This document shows, piece after piece, positions 23,361 to 35,597 of a stretch of 64,000 nucleotides of DNA (position 1 is the first letter of the stretch; every line of letters begins with the position of its first letter). The translations under genes were made by a program, and so were the position numbers. The stretch spans positions 28,759,034 through 28,823,033 of the forward strand of contig OY783205.1 in assembly GCA_963678705.1 (NCBI GenBank). The letters run 5' to 3'. Under the pieces are notes generated by a model. That model made no database searches and was not told where the DNA came from. It saw nothing but the letters and a program-made list of their open reading frames with translations. The DNA comes from Panorpa germanica (Eukaryota > Arthropoda > Insecta > Mecoptera > Panorpidae).

Positions 23361-26300
23361 TTAATGCGATGTAAAAAACGCCATGCCATTCTTGAGTAAA
23401 AGACTTCGTGCCCAAATTACTTGATAACAATATGCTGTTGATGAAGCAGCGATTAACTTTGATGTAGCCGCGAATATAGTAAATACTCTGATGTACCCTG
23501 GAAATATAAGAATACTACTTAGCTAATGTTTTATGTAAAAAGCATTTAATTTATTATTAGTTCATTAACTTACCAATTTTATGCCTATGGGCATTTCTCG
23601 ATATATATTATATCTATTTTTCATTTCGCCTATTTTTCATTTTTCAGAGCGCCACTTTGAACTACACCAAACATTTCAGGGACAAGACCTTAGAACAAAG
23701 AAAAAATTATATTATATAGAAAAAACATAACACAAATTCTTTCGGAAAATTAAATACTTGTTCCACTACTTGATAAAAGAGCTATTGTAATTTCCATAAA
23801 TCACGTATAAATTAAACTGTGTTAATTAATAAAGACGAGTCTAGTGAAAAAGAGATAAGAAATATCTCGATAATTTCTACTGGAATGTTTTATGCAAGTA
23901 AAGCATATCATTTGGATATTTAAAAAAAATAAAAACGCCACTACATTAAAATTTATTTTAATCAAAAATTTAAAAAAACGACCCCTAAAAAGAGTTCACA
24001 AACCCATTATAATATTAAAATTGTATTTAGCAAGAGGTCAAAGTCACCGATACTTAATGAAAACGAAGAGAAGCTTTGGAAACCCTAAATCTATAATAGA
24101 TAAAATATTATTCAAACTGTGAACTTACTTGAAATGTAATAATCCATCCATAATAGCAATGGTAACAGCGAAATGTTGTAAACAGGCATACACTTTAAAG
24201 TCCAATCTGTCAACGCCTCACAGTAGCACCTGGAGTTCGAGTAGCTGCAAGAGTTCTTGCAACTGCAACAAGAAGGACAATTTCAAATAAGAAATCCGAT
24301 GGAAAATAAGAAGTTATTTGCATAATTTACTTTAAAATATATTAAGGATTGTTTTAAAGATTATTTTACTGCGGAGAAATAATAATGATTGATGAACGAA
24401 CGTTTATGTATAGCTCATTATATAATCCATTAATGAATAATTATAGCGAACAGTATCAAACTCGATATAATATTACAAGAAAACATTATTAGACATAACC
24501 CTACCTCTAGTTAAACTTTTCCGATTGAAACATGACAGAAAATATATTTGAACACTTGCACGCTTTACGGATTTGATTTATAAATACAATAATCATATTA
24601 CTTAATTATAGTAATTATTCACAAAAGTGGAGCACCTCATTACATTTACATTAAAACATCGCGAGCTAGATAACGCCATTGGCGGCCATTATTTTTTACT
24701 AACATGACCACAGTATTATCTCTGGACCACAGATTAATGGACGCTGAAAATGATGACTACGTAAACCAAAAAGTTGTAAGATCTTTTTATCTGTAAACTA
24801 TAATCTAATATATAATAAATATACTAAATAATAATAACAACTACAATAAATCTATAGTTAAAATCAATCAAAATTCTCAATATATGAGACCATTCCCACA
24901 CAACAAAGTAATAGAGTTTCTATTAGAAAAATGTTGCACTTCCGTTACAGCAACACATTTTTTTCAAAGTAACACTATACAAATTTAAAATGTTTTAAAT
25001 GTTATTCTTTGCTACTGAATTCGAAAATACGACACTCCGATAGCTAAAATAAAAAAAAATTCTCAAATTTTCTCTTAGATAAAGTCAGTAAAAAAAAATT
25101 GGTTGATCTAAGTAGATAATTTGAACATTTTCTGTAAAAATATTTCTATAATAAAGAACAAAATGTAATCTTTGAGCTAATTTTTAAAACCAAGAAGTAT
25201 TTGAAATACAAAGGACCCTATTTGGGTTTATATTTAGTATACAAAATAAGTACAGTTCATTTTCTTAATCATGAAAGTTTATTCTATTCGTTTAATATAT
25301 TATATTGTATATCATTTCGTTGTGGGCACCCGAACCATTGATGCGTCGATAGTTGAGGATAGCCTGTTGCAACTCGAATGTAATGATTATCAAACTTCCA
25401 TACAAAAATGCCTTTAAAGAAGTAGGTCAGTCCTAAAAATATGCTCCCTGATGATATACACTTAACTATTTAGTTCACACCACAGTTCACACTAGAATAT
25501 TAGAAGATCTATTATTCTAATGTGAATGACTGTTTTTAAACGACTGATTATTATTTACCATCCTTCCACGTTACAGCAGTATCTAAATTATCTGGAATTC
25601 CTCTCCATCGTGTTATCGGCAAAGGATATTTTTCATCCATTTGTTTAGTGCTTTCGTTGAATCGCCATATTTGATCTCCGCTATATAAATAAGTCTTTCC
25701 ATTTTTCTGCCACACCTGTATTTTCAAAATATATATTATTTCAAAAATTTCTTGCATTTCACCATACACATATATATTGTTATACCTGCGCGGCATCAAT
25801 CTTATCCATATTCGAGGAAAGCCCATAATCGGTGATAGGACGTGGGCTGTCGATAAAGTCGTATCCATTATAAACCCAATATACATTTCCTGTACAAAGT
25901 TAAAATATCCAACAGTTAGTTGTGCTAATAAAACTAAAATTATGCACCAAGGCTTAAATTTTCAAAGTATATAAACCTGTAAATAATATAATGGCCCCAT
26001 CAGTTGGGCGCTCATATGCTGCATCAATTTTAACTACCGATTCCGGTAGCTTCCAAAATAATTCTCGAAACAAAACTGGGTAACCCTCTTCTATAACGCC
26101 TTGTTCACGCAGACGCCAGACGTACTAAAAAAATAATATTTTAAAATAACTAGACTATAGTTATGTATATTCATACACAAAGATATTAAAAAAAAATTAT
26201 GTTTTACCTGATCTTTAAAAACAAACAACTCTTGCCTCAAAAAAGCTACAGCATCATAGTTACCATAACAGATATCTGCAGGAGTTTGCGGTCTTGGTGG

Positions 26301-28255
26301 GTCTAGACCATGAGTTTTGTCATGATTCTAAAAAATGATTAGAACAAAATATTTATTTTTCTTGAAATATTTCAGGGATTTTTAGTTCTAGTCTTACTTT
26401 GTGCTCATCAACAGTTTCATCGTCGCCTACGTATGTTACAGTGGTTCGCCGGGGCACAGTTGTTGGATTTTGTCTTTGTGTAGTGGACTTTGCAGTTGTA
26501 GTTGTAGTTGTAACAACATCCTCCTCGTGGTTATTTTCATTTCCTTCGGAAGATTCGCTGTCTTCAGGTAACCGTCTCTGAACTAAATATACTTTTTATT
26601 GTTTGCTATCTCCTACAAAATCTTTCATAACCAATTCAACATGAATTTACATTCTAATAATATGAGAACACTTACTGTATAACTCGTACATTCCTAATAT
26701 ATCGTCGTAGTCCAATTGAAACCCGGCATTGGTGCCTTTGTAATAAGGAAACATTACAGACGAAGTTATCGGAGAATGTGCTAGACCCAATGAGTGACCC
26801 AATTCATGGACGGCTACGGTGAAGAAATCAACTTCACCATACTCTATACAATACAATATAAAATGATTAATTTCATCTTTATGTTTCAATATTGCTTCTC
26901 TGATAAAAGTTTATCAAAATTTATTTATAAATAACAATTGTTAGTACGAGTAAACATACCGTAATTTCTTTCGGAATTTGAGCGCCAGTTTTCATCGTTG
27001 TCAAAATGAATATCACCTCCATAGTGCCCCATTTCCAAAGGATAATAGGCATGAGCTAAAATGTTGCCTGGACCGTCAAAGGGATATCTACGAAATAAAA
27101 ATACTTTCATCAAAATGATTGTGACGGTAAGTGTTATTATTTTAGAAATAATTAATAATATTTATTACGGGTCTCCGTGGTAGGAACTTCCGAATGCAAT
27201 TATAATATCTGCGTTATTATCATAAACTCTTCGAAAAGAGAGGTTTCCATATCCTGCCCAAGCATCGAACGCGTTCTTCATGTCTTCTGCAATAGATTCC
27301 TCGCCAATATTTGGTGCCCAATTAGCTATACTAAAATTAAACAAAAGTGAATATATTTGCGAAGTTTACAATATGGAATAATTTGGAAAATAACTCACTA
27401 GTATGTTAGCTGTCTTTTATTCCAGCCTTCCGCACCTATTATAAACCTTTTCTGTCTGGTTGTTTCCGGGTTACGTATATCGGGAACACCACATCGTGGT
27501 GATGCCATCAACTGCAATTTAATTGCAATTTGTTAGAACAGGAGGCTATCTGTTAGGCATTTCCTTAGAAACAAACCTTTTTGTTTAGGGTACAGGTATT
27601 TCATAGTTAGATGGCGTTACAATGGTTTGGTAATATGATTAAATTTATTTATAACCCAAACTTATCCTGATAATAATATATCGCAAAAATTAATGGAAGA
27701 GCATGTTTATAATTTTAGTATAACATACGTACTTCCAATGTAAAATTGTCCATGACTCCTGTCTGAGGAATACCTCCAAATTTTTGCACATTTTTTATAG
27801 CTTCAATAACTGCTTCTTCCCTGTACAAAGCTTCTGCATTAGATGGCCCTTTTTCCAAATATCCAAATTGACGCATGAATTTAAACTATTGAAAAATAAA
27901 ATAAATACATTTAATAATTTATTGTATAAGAAGAATGAATATTTTAATATCGACTTAAGTGATACTTTTCATAGGTTTTTATCATTTTATATTTGAAGTT
28001 AAGAATCGTTTCACCTCGAGGTCACAAATAAACTTATTATTCTTGTTTTTACTATTTAGAATATATAGAATACTAATAATAGATAGAATACAGCCAAATT
28101 ATAATGAGCTACTTTGGCATAAATCGGTCACACACACATACCGCTTCAGGACTTGGAACATTTTGTTTCAAACTTATCGGACCACTGTTAACAATATTTA
28201 TAAATGTTATACTCGTTACAATTGTAAAACAAATACATCTTTTAAAGATTATCAT
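23361..28255 (-). CDS. Matrix metalloproteinase, complete, with two possible C-termini
   Basis: Secreted or membrane-tethered zinc endopeptidase for extracellular matrix. Common exons: 28255-28142, 27885-27733, 27511-27399, 27330-27169, 27087-26960, 26843-26676, 26582-26398, 26327-26208, 26124-25977, 25889-25786, 25715-25559. The signal peptide starts MIIFKRCICFTIVTSITF. The cysteine switch is PRCGVPD (94-100) and the furin-type site RQKR (108-111). The catalytic zinc motif HELGHSLGLAH spans 236-246, with the Met turn at M254. A Thr-rich hinge joins a four-blade hemopexin domain bounded by C361 and C553. Form A reads exon 12 (25432-25284) to a stop: 566 residues. Form B uses a donor at 25330, then exons 24262-24129 and 23497-23361: 641 residues with a Cys-rich then hydrophobic tail, as in membrane-anchored forms. 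Both keep frame and the last hemopexin Cys. Insect Mmp1 versus Mmp2 cannot be settled here. Confidence 0.9.
23984..25056 (-). repeat. Right arm of the inverted duplication (parental copy)
   Basis: Reverse-complement partner of 5021-6077. Here the block lies within the metalloproteinase gene, between exon 12 and the last exon, and includes exon 13 with its flanking introns. Since this exon is in the right order, orientation and phase for the gene, this arm is probably the source. Confidence 0.85.
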
Positions 28256-30003
28256 TTTTACGATTACTTTTTAATAGTATATTTTAGATTTAAATTAAAT
28301 TGAATTTTTCAAATATTTATCATACAAAAAAAGAACAAACACTTATTTTATATTATTTTGTTAGCACTATCTCTTTATGCTTTTAGAGCACAACTGGCGG
28401 CTAAATTCTTACGTTTCTCAAAGTAAACTTTGTTAAAAAAAAGTTTCGGTTTATCCAGAGTAGTGCGAATTATTTAAATTGCTTCAGAGAAAATCGTACA
28501 ATGCTTTATTTATATTGAAGACATGTGAGTGTCAGGTACAGTCCAATGCGCAAATATTATTGAAGAATAATCACAGTTTTCATTAAACTTAGATTTTCCA
28601 TAATTTTGTTTATGTTCAGATTTATTTAATATGAAAAATACATAAAGAATTCATTTTCTAGTTTTAATTATAAATTTTGTATAATTATACAACCTCATAT
28701 GCATGTTCATTAGTTTATTAGTAAGACATCTCCCAATTCTATGTTTTGAGATAAAGACGAAAGAAATCTTCAACTTTCAAGCATTATTCAACAAGTTTAT
28801 TAACATAATCAAACATAATAATTTTGTTTGGTTCATAATGAGAATATTTTAACATATATAGCTGCATATTACAGTTCATTTTAAATTTTTCAGAGATTAA
28901 TATTCAGACTAATAATTGGACAATCGATGTACGAAAAAACTTGATAAGCTAATTTCTCTGAAAATTGTGTTGAATAAGCATTATCGTGGATTATTGTGTT
29001 CTTTTTTGTATAACACAGTCTAGTAAACTAGGTTGTGTATAAAGTGTTTTTTCCTTTGTTCCAGGTAACTAATGACAGAACATCCGGCATGACCGTGACG
29101 TCATTTGTACGATTCATCAAAAGGTCATAAGATCTCATTTTTTTATATTTAATAAAAGAAACTGAAGTAGCTGTTGGAAATTAGTAGAAGATAGTATTGC
29201 GAGATGTGTGACTAATAAACTTGATTATTTTTACAGTTTATAATCAGTGTTATTAATTATTACTTATGAAGATTATAATTTAAACTTCTATACTAACTAT
29301 ATTAGTACAATAATTTGAAAACTCACCGATATTCTTTTATTCTTTTGCTGTATACGAGTATATAATCCTCTCCAAAATTTTTTTCAAATCTAAAACATTA
29401 GAGTTTTCCTTCTTTGTTCTCGCAATTTCATGCCCTTACTTCGCAGCTAGTAATTAAGATGCTATTGCCTTTCACGCAAGCCTCTGCGAGTAGTACTCTT
29501 CTCCGCTTCTTAACATCAATAGTTTTGTCATTTACGCCATCAGCTAAGAGATCTCCGTCAATCTGACCTGGTGTACATGAGTATACTTTCTTATGATGTC
29601 CATTTCCACGATATTGATCAGCACTGAGCTCAAGCCGTCATTTATCTAAAAAACAATTATATAATTTAATATTAAAGCAAAAGCTACACTCTAATTACTC
29701 CAACTATTTCAATTTTACTAAATCTTATAAATGTTATACCATTCAGAGATAATAAAGTTGTGTTATATAGTATATTAGAGTTGACTTGGTATAAATAATA
29801 TAAAATTGACTTTCTTCCACATTCAGATTTCACCAGATTTCACTAGCAATTGGGGCAGTCGTCAACAGCAACCAAAAAACAAAATGCTGTCGAGTGTATG
29901 CTGCGATTAAAGGCTTAGAAATTATATTTTTTACTAAAACTTTTAAATAGTTATTAATATAAATTTTTTGCAGTTAGATTATATAATTTAGAAAGAAGAG
30001 ACT
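28256..30003. other. Intergenic region between divergent metalloproteinase and CFAP251 starts
   Basis: The metalloproteinase (minus) and CFAP251 (plus) are transcribed away from each other across this 1.75 kb. It should contain both 5' UTRs and promoters. Apart from one exon-like segment on the minus strand I see only AT-rich sequence. Confidence 0.5.
29440..29645 (-). other. Candidate 5' untranslated exon of the metalloproteinase
   Basis: A segment of clearly higher GC is bordered on the minus strand by an acceptor (TTTTTTAG) and a donor (GCGAA|GTAAGG). All three minus-strand frames contain early stops, so it would be non-coding. Its position about 1.2 kb before the signal-peptide exon fits a leader exon, but this rests only on composition and splice-like borders. 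Confidence 0.35.
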
Positions 30004-33000
30004 ATGGGTTCAGTAGATACTTTTTCTGAAAGTACAGTTTCGTCCCTCACCTCTTGCGAAAAACGTTATCAAATGTAAGAAATTTATAATTTTAAATGAA
30101 ATACATAATTAAAAAAAAAACTCTGTCTTGTTCTCTATACTACAGAGAAAGTGATGCTAAAAAAATATCAACAACAGAAAAACCAGAGCCAGAACAAGCT
30201 TCTACAAGTAAATATAAAAATGATGAAGACGCACCTAAACTGACACCATTTGTAAGTGGATTTTAAATAAGAAATATAAGTTAATCGTAGAATTCATTTT
30301 AATTTAAACAAACATTTGCAGTATTTAGAATGGTCATTTGGGCAAAATACAACTATTCCATTAATTAACTTAACTGCTAGAAACGAAAAGAAAATTTTCT
30401 ATGCAACTGCGCATGCTGGAATGATATATGATTGCGATGAATGTACGATGAAGTCAATGCAAGGGCATGTATGTTAAATGAAATATACTTTAAAATCAAA
30501 TAAGAAGGTCATGTTGTCATGTTGTCATGTTGGATATATTAATATGTTAGACAAACGCAATCGTGAGTTGTGTGGCCGAAGCATCAGGTCGTTGGGTTGT
30601 TACAGCTGACCGGGGGCCTGACAATACAGTCGTTGTATGGGACACAAAGACCTATGTACCAGTGAGGACTTTATTTAATCCGCATCCAGAGTACGGTATG
30701 AATGCTATTGGAATAAGCCAGGATGCCAAATATATTGTTTCAGTTGGAGCAGAACAGAAACCAGAAGTCAAAATTTGGCTGTGGACTTTCGGAAAAGAAG
30801 AACCAAACGGTTGGAACACGTAAACCTAGTATTTGCTAATTATAAAAAAGTTTACCTACATATTTTCCAGATGTAAAAGAAATGGATGAGAAAGGATGGC
30901 GACCGAAATCTGTTTGCTTCAGTCCTGACAAAACCGAATTTTTTATGATAACTCAGGATCGTGGAGTTGTTTTTGGCACTTGGGTGAATAGTATGCTAGC
31001 AAAAAAATATTTTCTATGAATTATAACAATAATTAATATTAATTTATTATTGTTAGGCGGATGAACAATTAACAATTGTACGTCCCGCACCTTTTTGGAA
31101 ACCTAAACACGGTCATCTACTTGCATCAACCTATGTAGGAGGTAGCAGTTGGGTTGTTTCCGTTACTGCAAACGGATGTGCTTTAATATTTGGGAATTCG
31201 GTAAAAAAAAGAAAATACTTACATAATATAAAACGTTACTATTCACAAGATACGGAAGATATTATTAATGTCAATGTAAATTTAGGTTCTAGATAGTGAT
31301 CCCAAAATCACAAATGAAAAATCATGTATTAAAATAATAAAACTACAACCTTGTGCGATTACTTCGATTGTTAATATAGATGAGTAAGTCCACATACACA
31401 CAAATCAAATGAATACGTACAGTACAATCGAATCGAACAATAAATTCTATATTTGCGTTTAGTGTGGTGGTTACTGGAAACGATCTGGGGCATATTAGAT
31501 TCTACGATAAATATTTAAAAATAATGTATTGGTGTCAAACTTTTGATCTGGATCCAATAGCATCAATTAGTTTTAATTTACATAACAGGAAATACATTGT
31601 TAAGGATCCTCTTCAATTTTCAGGTACATTACTTAATACTTCGTTACTATAAAAAGAATAACTATTTTATAAGTAAATATTTTTTCTTATAATAGATGCT
31701 TCAACTTGGCTAACTACTTCGCCCAAGTCACCACTATCCCCAATTTCTCAAAACGAAGAGAAATTAATAGATGAGGAATCGGAAACGTCTTATGAAGACA
31801 ATATAGATGATCGTTCAACAGAATATGAACAAATATTCGATATAGCGATTCCTTCCGATGCTACAATTCAACATAAAAAATTCATTGTTCGAGATTTCAT
31901 TATCAGTATTTTCATTTGTAATTTGTAACTAGAAGTGATATTCATTTTTAATCTATAATAATAACATTTAAAATTGTATTGTTTTAGTGACAAAAACTGG
32001 TCGAATTGGATTAATAGACTTTTTAGCCAATAAATGTGAATTTGTACTTTTAAAATGTCAAGCCCATGTAACTGCATTAGAATTGCACCCCGAAAAGTAA
32101 GTAGAGAAATGAAATAGTTAGTAAAAGAAAAATTATAGAAAAAAACCTAAATTTCTAATCAACTCACCCCCTTTTTCTCAATAACCAGATCATTTGTGGT
32201 GTATGGAAATCTTCTAGGAGAATTAATGAATGTAGACTTCATAACTCATCGATTAATCGCAAATGTAGAGCTTCCGAGGCAACTGGTTAAAACTGGAAGT
32301 GAATTTGACCTGGGGGCTCAGAATGAAGAAGCAGTTCTTGCAAGAGTGCCTGTATCATACATCAAATATGCACCAATGGGTTTGTGTGACTTAACATTCT
32401 AAAAATAACGAAAATTTGTTATAATTAATTATACACTAACTAAATAAATTAAACCTTTTAAAAAACTAATTTTCATTACTTTGGAAATCACAGGTATCCA
32501 CTTAGCATGTGGTCTTCAGAATGGAGGACTTTGGCTAGTGGAACCAACACTGTTAACACCTGTCGGCGAAGATGACGAACCGGAACGTCACACATCATTC
32601 AAAATAACGGAAATTGCATTCTCATATGATTCTAAATACATGGCAACTGCAGTAAATAAAAATAATTTGTTTTTCAATATTTATTATGTAATTATTCATC
32701 GTACGTACCTTCTGATTAACTGTTATTTTTCAGGATGAAGGTTACACAGTTTGTTTATATATTTACAACAGTGGCACGGGCTACAACTTCTCAGGAAAAT
32801 ATAGAACACATTATGGGGAAATAGTAAAAATGTTTTTCGGAGCTTCACGTCCTGACACACCGTATCCCCGAATGTTAACCGTTGGTCAAGATAGGTAACA
32901 ACAAAAATTGTTCAATTAGATAATGTCCTTGACTTTTACATACTTTGATGGAATGAGTTATGAGCTTTACAAATGACGTCTTCTTATATAGAATGCTTGT

Positions 33001-34815
33001 TGAATACGCACTTGGAGACCCAGTGGACGTGAAATCCATAGAACGAATAGAACAGAGTGCCATACCAACAGCAGCTGCATGGTACACTGGACCAAATGAT
33101 AATATGATCATTACTGCTGTAGACACCTACAAATATAAATTAATAAATGATAGCACCGGTATGACAATGTCAACAATGTTAGGACCAACTTTTGGTGGAC
33201 ACATTAAACATATGCTGGTATAGATTAACAACTTAATTCATTTTAAAAATAATATTTAAATTATGTTTTACTATTTAATTCGCATGACATAGATGCTAAA
33301 CGATAAAGAGGATGATTCTGCAAAATACATGATATTTGCTACAAATAAACAAATTGGTATACAAATGATACCTGCAGATGGTAATCCATACAAAAATGTT
33401 GGAATGGTTGGTCACCCCACACTGGTAATTTAAAATAACAAATTAATATTACGAAAGTAAAAATTACCTATTACTTGAACTTTTTCATTTTACATTTGTT
33501 ATAGCTGACGCACATGTGTGTTACTCACGATGGTTCATATTTATTTACAATAGGAGAGAATGATAGTAGTGTATTGATGTGGCAAATAAATACGAGGTAA
33601 CGAGATACATATCATATTAGTAACCTACCGTTAAAATACATTTCGACATTTGAAACAAACTACCATTTCTACCACGACTACCACCTGTTACTTTATAACA
33701 CATCACAATTTTTTTAAATTATAATATAATAAATAAACAAAGAGAAAATAAATATTAACTTAATTTCAGAGCTGCAGATGTAATGCATAAATTAGGGGGT
33801 GAAAATTTGAAACCATTTTTTTGTCTTCTTGAAGGAGGAGAACAAGGATGGCTTTATAGAGAAATGCAAGATATGTTTTACTATACCCAAATATTGTTGC
33901 AAGGACAAAATAGTGATGAACCTCGTCAGGTTTCGCATCAGATACCATTATCTGAAATTGCCGATCTTATGAGAGCTGTTGGTTTCTATCCAACTGATTA
34001 TGAAGTAAAATTGATTCTCAAAACTTAACGCTTTTAAGTTAATTCATTTCTTTTATTACAATTCCTTAACATTTCTATAGATTGAAAATATAACTACAGA
34101 AGTTAATTACGTGAACAATAAACCATCTGCAGATATGACTACGCAAGTACCGTTCGAATACTTTGTGAGACTCTATTTAAATCACAGACCGCCGTTTGGA
34201 ATCTCCTTGGATGATATTCACAATACTTTTAAAGTTATTTTGGATGAAGATGAACCAAATCCTGACATGCCAAAAGAAGTACGTTGTTAACAATTTGTAG
34301 ATAATAGATAATATACGAGTTACTTGTATGTATTGTTGTAGATTTTCCTAGAAACAATGTGTGAAAAAGGTGAAATGATGCCTCCTGAAATGGTCAAACA
34401 ATACCTCATGGAGCTATGTGGAATAAAGCCCCCGAAAGATAGCGAATCCGTCGGTAGCGATTATTCAGATGACAGCTATGCTGATGCTTTTGCTTTTTTA
34501 CCAGATGTAAGTATAATGTTTGGTGTTCAAATAATTAATTAATATGATCAATAATTACTTCGATAATTATTATTTTAGACGTTGCCGTATAAAGACTTTG
34601 TGGAGGGTATTTTAGGATTGGAAACAAACCCCGATAATGTTAAAGCATTTACAGAGGCTCTTCGCCAAACACAATATGCGGAGCCCTTGTATGACACCGA
34701 CAATGTTGAATTAGCAGAAGGAAGCAGTGACCCAACTGAAGATCTGGAAGAAATTAAACATATAGAAATTAGTAAAAAAAGAAGCAGTGCCAGTCTATGT
34801 CCACCTAAACGATAA
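30004..34815 (+). CDS. CFAP251: Cilia- and flagella-associated protein 251 (WDR66), complete, 20 exons
   Basis: CFAP251 is a WD-repeat protein of the calmodulin- and spoke-associated complex at the base of radial spoke 3 in motile axonemes; in insects it would serve sperm flagella and sensory cilia. Exons: 30004-30074, 30146-30251, 30322-30468, 30551-30809, 30871-30983, 31057-31200, 31286-31383, 31463-31623, 31696-31905, 31988-32096, 32189-32379, 32494-32651, 32734-32894, 32992-33217, 33293-33424, 33505-33596, 33770-34004, 34081-34278, 34342-34506, 34579-34815; all phases agree, giving 1070 residues. WD-type blades include VVTADRGPDNTVVVWD, VVTGNDLGHIRFYD and GENDSSVLMWQ. The C-terminal part (MQDMFYYTQILLQG, then LMRAVGFYPTDYE) is the family's EF-hand-like region, ending in a basic tail. 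The donor after exon 4 (AACG|GTTGGA) is weak; the phase and the sequence after it support it, but that junction could be wrong. Confidence 0.92.
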
Positions 34816-35597
34816 TGTAATGTTTTATAATCACAAAATTGTTTATATGTACATTTCATTAAATTAATGTTGTCAAGGAATTATATTATTATTACATTTT
34901 GTCTATATTATTGTTTTACTTTATAAATAATATAATATTACACATGTGCGATTAAAACAATAACGCTAAACTTTAATATATGAATTGAATAATATAGGAA
35001 TAACTAGAATGTGAAAAAATTATGAACCAAATGCATATCTCCATAGTCATAGCATTTAATTCACAAAATGAAACAATTACTTTTAGATATAATAAAAACC
35101 CAATTGGGTAATTTTATTATTGTATTACCTTTTTAATATAATATACATATATTGCAAATAATAAACTATGATATTTTAATTTTTATTGTTAAAAGTTAAT
35201 ACTATTTAAATGTCTTTATATTTCTTTAGTGATTTTTTATCTTCCGCAAATTATTTGATTTTTTTAATTTGGTTCAAATAATTGTATGATCTAGATTTCA
35301 AATAAAAATATATATTTTCAATAGCCAAAATATACAAACGTACTACACATATAAAATTAAATTAAACTTAAATAACAACATATGTACAAGATTTTTTTTT
35401 ATATATTTACATAATTATTTTAATATGCACATTTCTAAAAAATAATATTTTAGCACAATTAATACGATTATAAATTAATTTCTTTTGCATAATAGATGTT
35501 TGAAATGAAATTAAGTAGTATGTTTATAAAACTGATTATATAAATAACGATTAATGTGAGAATGATTTGGGAAACTTCATTTTATGGGGTATTCATT
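34816..35597. other. Convergent 3' ends of CFAP251 and MESR4
   Basis: Only about 780 bases separate the two stop codons, so the 3' UTRs must meet or overlap. The sequence is very AT-rich with no other feature. Confidence 0.5.

Noticed and set aside
27959..28303. Plus-strand frame over the metalloproteinase signal-peptide exon
   Set aside because: Aromatic-rich antisense frame in AT-rich DNA; the minus strand has the real exon with signal peptide and correct splice phase.
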